Part shown: positions 42,186-44,426 of the stretch, piece after piece
Numbering within the stretch: position 1 is the first letter of the stretch
Layout of the letters: every line of letters starts with the position of its first letter
Assembly (NCBI RefSeq): GCF_015690345.1
Contig: NZ_JADPUN010000216.1
Location: 1 to 44,426 of the forward strand
Source: Plantactinospora alkalitolerans
Lineage (GTDB): Bacteria; Actinomycetota; Actinomycetes; Mycobacteriales; Micromonosporaceae
Direction: 5' to 3'
DNA length: 44,426 nucleotides
Translations under genes and position numbers: made by a program
The notes under the pieces: generated by a model
What the model saw: only the letters and a program-made list of their open reading frames with translations
Told to the model about the DNA's origin: nothing
The model's database searches: none

Positions 42186-43253
42186 CTACCGGTTGATGTC
42201 CTTGGTGAGGCAGATGCTTCCGTCCGCCGAGGCCGGTGGCGCCGGCTGGTATCCCTCGCTGCGGTAGAGGCCGATGGTCCGCTGATTGTCGGCACCGGTG
42301 GACAACACGATGCGCTGGCACTCCGGCTCGACGGCGGCTTCGGCGGTGTGGAGCAGCCACCGGCCAAGCCCTCGACCCCGCAGGTCCGGTACGACGCCGA
42401 GGCGACCCACGTGCCAGTCAGTCTCGACGCGGCGGGTCCGTACCATGCCCAGAAGTCGACCGTCCCGCCAGAGACCCATGGTGTGCCAGGTCGCCAGCCA
42501 CTCCCGCACCTGCTCCGGCGACTCGTGCAGCGCCGGGATCGCCACGGTGTCGTTGGCGATGGCCTCGTCGACCCAGCAGCACCGCTGCAGCACGGTGACC
42601 TCGGGCGCGTCGTCGGGGACCAGTCGCCTCAGGTAGGACCCCGGCAGTGGCCCGGGTGACGCCCCGGTCCGGCCCCGCTCGCGCATCGGCCGGAGGGCGT
42701 GCGCAACCCGGACCAGTTCGTCCAGGACACCGACGGCCGCCGCGTCGAGGACCGCGTTCGGCCGTAGCCGCCCGTCCTCCGTCGCGTCGCCGAGCCGGAT
42801 CGCGACCGTGGCGCCCAACGGGACCAGACGTAGCGTGGTCACCACCTGCTTCGCGTGCTCGACGGCCCGGGTACCGGCCGAGGTGTTGCCGTAGCTGACA
42901 AAGCCGATCGGCTTCCACGCCCACTCGCGGCCCAGGTAGTCCAGTGCGTTCTTCAGGGTTGCCGGCATCCCGTGGTTGTATTCCGGCGTCACCACGACGA
43001 ATCCGTCCGCCGCGTCCACGATCGCGCTCCACCGGCGGGTGTGCGCGTGCCGGTAGACACCCGATGAGGGATGTTCCTCTTCGTCCAGGAACGGCAGGTC
43101 GAGATCGCTGAGGGCCACCGGTACGAGTTCGACGCCGAGTTCCGTGGCGCGAGGCCGGGCCGCCTCGACCCACCACTGTCCCACTGCGGGACCGAGGGCG
43201 CCCGGGCGGGTGCTGCAGATCAACACGAGGACACGTGGCAGGTTCGTTGACAT
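42186..43253 (-). CDS. NAD(P)H-dependent FMN reductase fused to GNAT acetyltransferase
   Basis: A 355-residue two-domain protein. Residues about 5-185 are a flavodoxin-like NADPH-dependent FMN reductase: VLVLICSTRPGALGPAVG at the FMN phosphate site and VVVTPEYNHGMPATLKNALDYL (PEYNHGMP 90-97). After a Pro/Gly-rich linker, residues about 205-355 are a GNAT domain with RLGVVPDLRGRGLGRWLL (acetyl-CoA loop GRGLGRW 293-299). Such bifunctional proteins are known from other actinomycetes; the link between the reactions is unclear. ATG 43253 is leaderless: TAGACT ends 7 bases before it. The start codon lies in the operator shared with the divergent MarR gene. Confidence 0.92.
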   Translation of the reverse strand: MSTNLPRVLVLICSTRPGALGPAVGQWWVEAARPRATELGVELVPVALSDLDLPFLDEEEHPSSGVYRHAHTRRWSAIVDAADGFVVVTPEYNHGMPATLKNALDYLGREWAWKPIGFVSYGNTSAGTRAVEHAKQVVTTLRLVPLGATVAIRLGDATEDGRLRPNAVLDAAAVGVLDELVRVAHALRPMRERGRTGASPGPLPGSYLRRLVPDDAPEVTVLQRCCWVDEAIANDTVAIPALHESPEQVREWLATWHTMGLWRDGRLLGMVRTRRVETDWHVGRLGVVPDLRGRGLGRWLLHTAEAAVEPECQRIVLSTGADNQRTIGLYRSEGYQPAPPASADGSICLTKDINR

Positions 43254-43290
43254 GTAAACGAGTCTAGGCGGTAGATTGATTACATGTCAA
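43247..43290. promoter_or_regulatory. MarR operator overlapping both start codons of divergent leaderless genes
   Basis: TTGACATGTAA (43247-43257) and TTACATGTCAA (43280-43290) are a perfect 11-bp inverted repeat. Each arm is also nearly self-palindromic (TTnACATGTnAA), so it may be two MarR-dimer sites. Each contains a start codon: 43253 (minus) and 43284 (plus). Between them the -10 boxes TAGACT (43266-43261, minus) and TAGATT (43272-43277, plus) lie 6-7 bases from their starts. Confidence 0.75.
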
Positions 43291-43754
43291 AGAAATCCTC
43301 GGCTCAGGCCGTGCGCTGGCTGACCCCGGACGAGGAACGGGCGTGGCGGGCGTTCCGCCGGGTGATGGTCGCCGTCCAGGCCGGCACGGCGCGTGACCTG
43401 GCGGAGATCGGACTGTCCGAGGCCGACTACGAGGTGCTCAGCACCCTCTCGGAGAGGCCCGACCGGACCAGCCCGCTGCACGAGCAGGCCGACAAGATGG
43501 GGTGGTCACGCAGCCGCCTGTCCAGGCATGCCACCCGGATGGAGGCACGCGGCCTCCTGCGTCGCGCGCCCGATCCGGCGGATGGCAGGGGCTGCCTCCT
43601 CATTCTCACCGAGCACGGCCTGGACACCCTCGACGGCGCCGCACCGACCCACGTCGAGTCGGTACGACGCCACTTCATCGAACGGCTCGCGGCGGAGGAC
43701 CTTGCTGCCATCGAACAGATCGCCCGAAGGGTGGAGGGACCGCCAGACCGGTGA
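43284..43754 (+). CDS. MarR-family transcriptional regulator
   Basis: A 156-residue winged-helix regulator: LSEADYEVLSTLSERPDRTSPLHE, the recognition helix region MGWSRSRLSRHATRMEARGLL, then the wing RRAPDPADGRGCLLILTEHG. It is typical of MarR proteins that repress a divergent oxidoreductase and are released by phenolic, quinone or oxidative signals. ATG 43284 has TAGATT ending 6 bases upstream (leaderless). It is divergent from the FMN-reductase/GNAT gene with only 30 bp between the start codons, in which the operator lies. Confidence 0.93.
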   Translation: MSKKSSAQAVRWLTPDEERAWRAFRRVMVAVQAGTARDLAEIGLSEADYEVLSTLSERPDRTSPLHEQADKMGWSRSRLSRHATRMEARGLLRRAPDPADGRGCLLILTEHGLDTLDGAAPTHVESVRRHFIERLAAEDLAAIEQIARRVEGPPDR

Positions 43755-43915
43755 CGCCCACGCCGCACGTACTTCTGACCTCTCGGCGCCGGGCCCGATC
43801 GGCGGCGCATGGGTACGCGCGCTCAACCACGCCGATGACGCTTCCGGCAAGCTGTCCACATGACAGGGCCAGCAACGTCGGGTGAGAGTTCCGGCGCGTC
43901 GGCGAGGTGGACGTG

Positions 43916-44353
43916 ATGCTCGCGGTAGCCGGGCTGGTCATCGCCGCTCCGGTGCTGACCTGGTGGCTGGTGGGGGACCGGTCGACCGTTCCCGCCGGCG
44001 CCGACCCCGACTACGCCTTCCAGCCCCTGGACGTCGGTCCCGGCCTGACCCGTGCCGCCGGCATCGGATCGGCAGTCGTGGCCGTCGTCGCGCTGCTGAC
44101 GCTGGTACGGGCCACCCGTCGGAACCGACTGGACCCACACTGGTGGGGAGTCGTCGTCCCGCTGCTGACAGCGGGCGTGCTCGTCGGCTCCGGATGGCGG
44201 CTGATGACCGCCGGAGTGATCGGAGCGAACATCGGTGCCGGCCTCACGGTCCTGCTCGGCGGGCCGGTGGTCGCGGCACTGCTGATCTGGGCGACCTGCT
44301 ACGCGACCTGTCTGTCGCGTCGCGGGCGTCGGGCAGGTCAGGGCCGCGCCTAG
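43916..44353 (+). CDS. Small multi-pass membrane protein
   Basis: A 145-residue protein from ATG 43916 (GTG 43907 or 43913 also possible; GAGG at 43904-43907 fits 43913 or 43916). It has four hydrophobic stretches: about 3-19 (AVAGLVIAAPVLTWWLVG), 45-65 (AAGIGSAVVAVVALLTLV), 77-98 and 101-127. A C-terminal basic tail (RRGRRAGQGRA) would stay in the cytoplasm. No recognised family or neighbour clue. Confidence 0.65.
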   Translation: MLAVAGLVIAAPVLTWWLVGDRSTVPAGADPDYAFQPLDVGPGLTRAAGIGSAVVAVVALLTLVRATRRNRLDPHWWGVVVPLLTAGVLVGSGWRLMTAGVIGANIGAGLTVLLGGPVVAALLIWATCYATCLSRRGRRAGQGRA

Positions 44354-44426
44354 CCGTATCCGGAATGCGGTCGGCGCGCCGGGGACGAACCCGGGCAGAC
44401 TGTCCGGGGCGGGGGTTGTCTGGGGG

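Overview
The window is chromosomal DNA from a high-GC filamentous actinomycete. A Micromonospora- or Actinoplanes-like member of the Micromonosporaceae is my best guess. The signs are strong third-position G/C bias, frequent GTG starts, many apparently leaderless promoters (a TAnnnT-like -10 six or seven bases before the start codon), an AfsR/SARP-type regulator, and secreted enzymes with ricin-type or fibronectin modules. The taxon is an inference; no rRNA or marker gene is present.

Layout. 1-2694 is the 3' end of a very long Pro/Ala/Thr/Gly-rich polymorphic-toxin-like protein. 2.7-6.2 kb holds an AraC-type regulator, a RibD/DHFR-like reductase, a secreted SGNH esterase with a ricin-B lectin module behind a perfect palindromic operator, and a VOC protein. 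6.5-16.4 kb is an accessory, decaying zone: a frameshifted IS630-type transposase tail, an SMI1/KNR4 pseudogene, a DUF1877-like remnant, the severed tail of a histidine kinase, and several small hypothetical, membrane or immunity-like genes. Mixed in are intact genes for a beta-lactamase-fold hydrolase, a two-domain macrodomain protein and a phosphotransferase.

16.4-30 kb carries secreted carbohydrate or sugar enzymes on the minus strand: a 735-residue tandem-duplicated CE1-type esterase, a secreted gluconolactonase plus PQQ sugar dehydrogenase operon, and an AA10 lytic polysaccharide monooxygenase whose promoter overlaps a CebR/CelR-like box. Between them lie a phosphotransferase, a GNAT acetyltransferase, a SUFU-domain protein, a GGDEF/EAL membrane protein, an NAD-binding epimerase-like protein and a small hypothetical. 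30-37.4 kb has a divergent methyltransferase/XRE-cupin pair, a DrrAB-type ABC exporter with three 11-bp direct repeats in its promoter, a DUF4097 protein, and a 1045-residue SARP-NB-ARC-TPR regulator. 38-44.4 kb has a secreted seven-repeat RCC1 protein, an ECF41 sigma factor divergent from a WrbA-like quinone reductase, an FMN-reductase/GNAT fusion divergent from a MarR regulator, and a small membrane protein.

The most rewarding signals are regulatory. The ECF41/wrbA intergenic region contains two mirror-image promoters matching the ECF41 pattern (CCTSACA-16-CGTC), flanked by a perfect 10-bp inverted repeat holding both Shine-Dalgarno sequences. The MarR/reductase pair is controlled from only 30 bp, with an 11-bp perfect inverted repeat that swallows both start codons. 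The exporter promoter has SARP-like 11-bp tandem repeats next to a SARP gene. I saw no CRISPR array, tRNA or rRNA gene, and no complete phage or insertion sequence.
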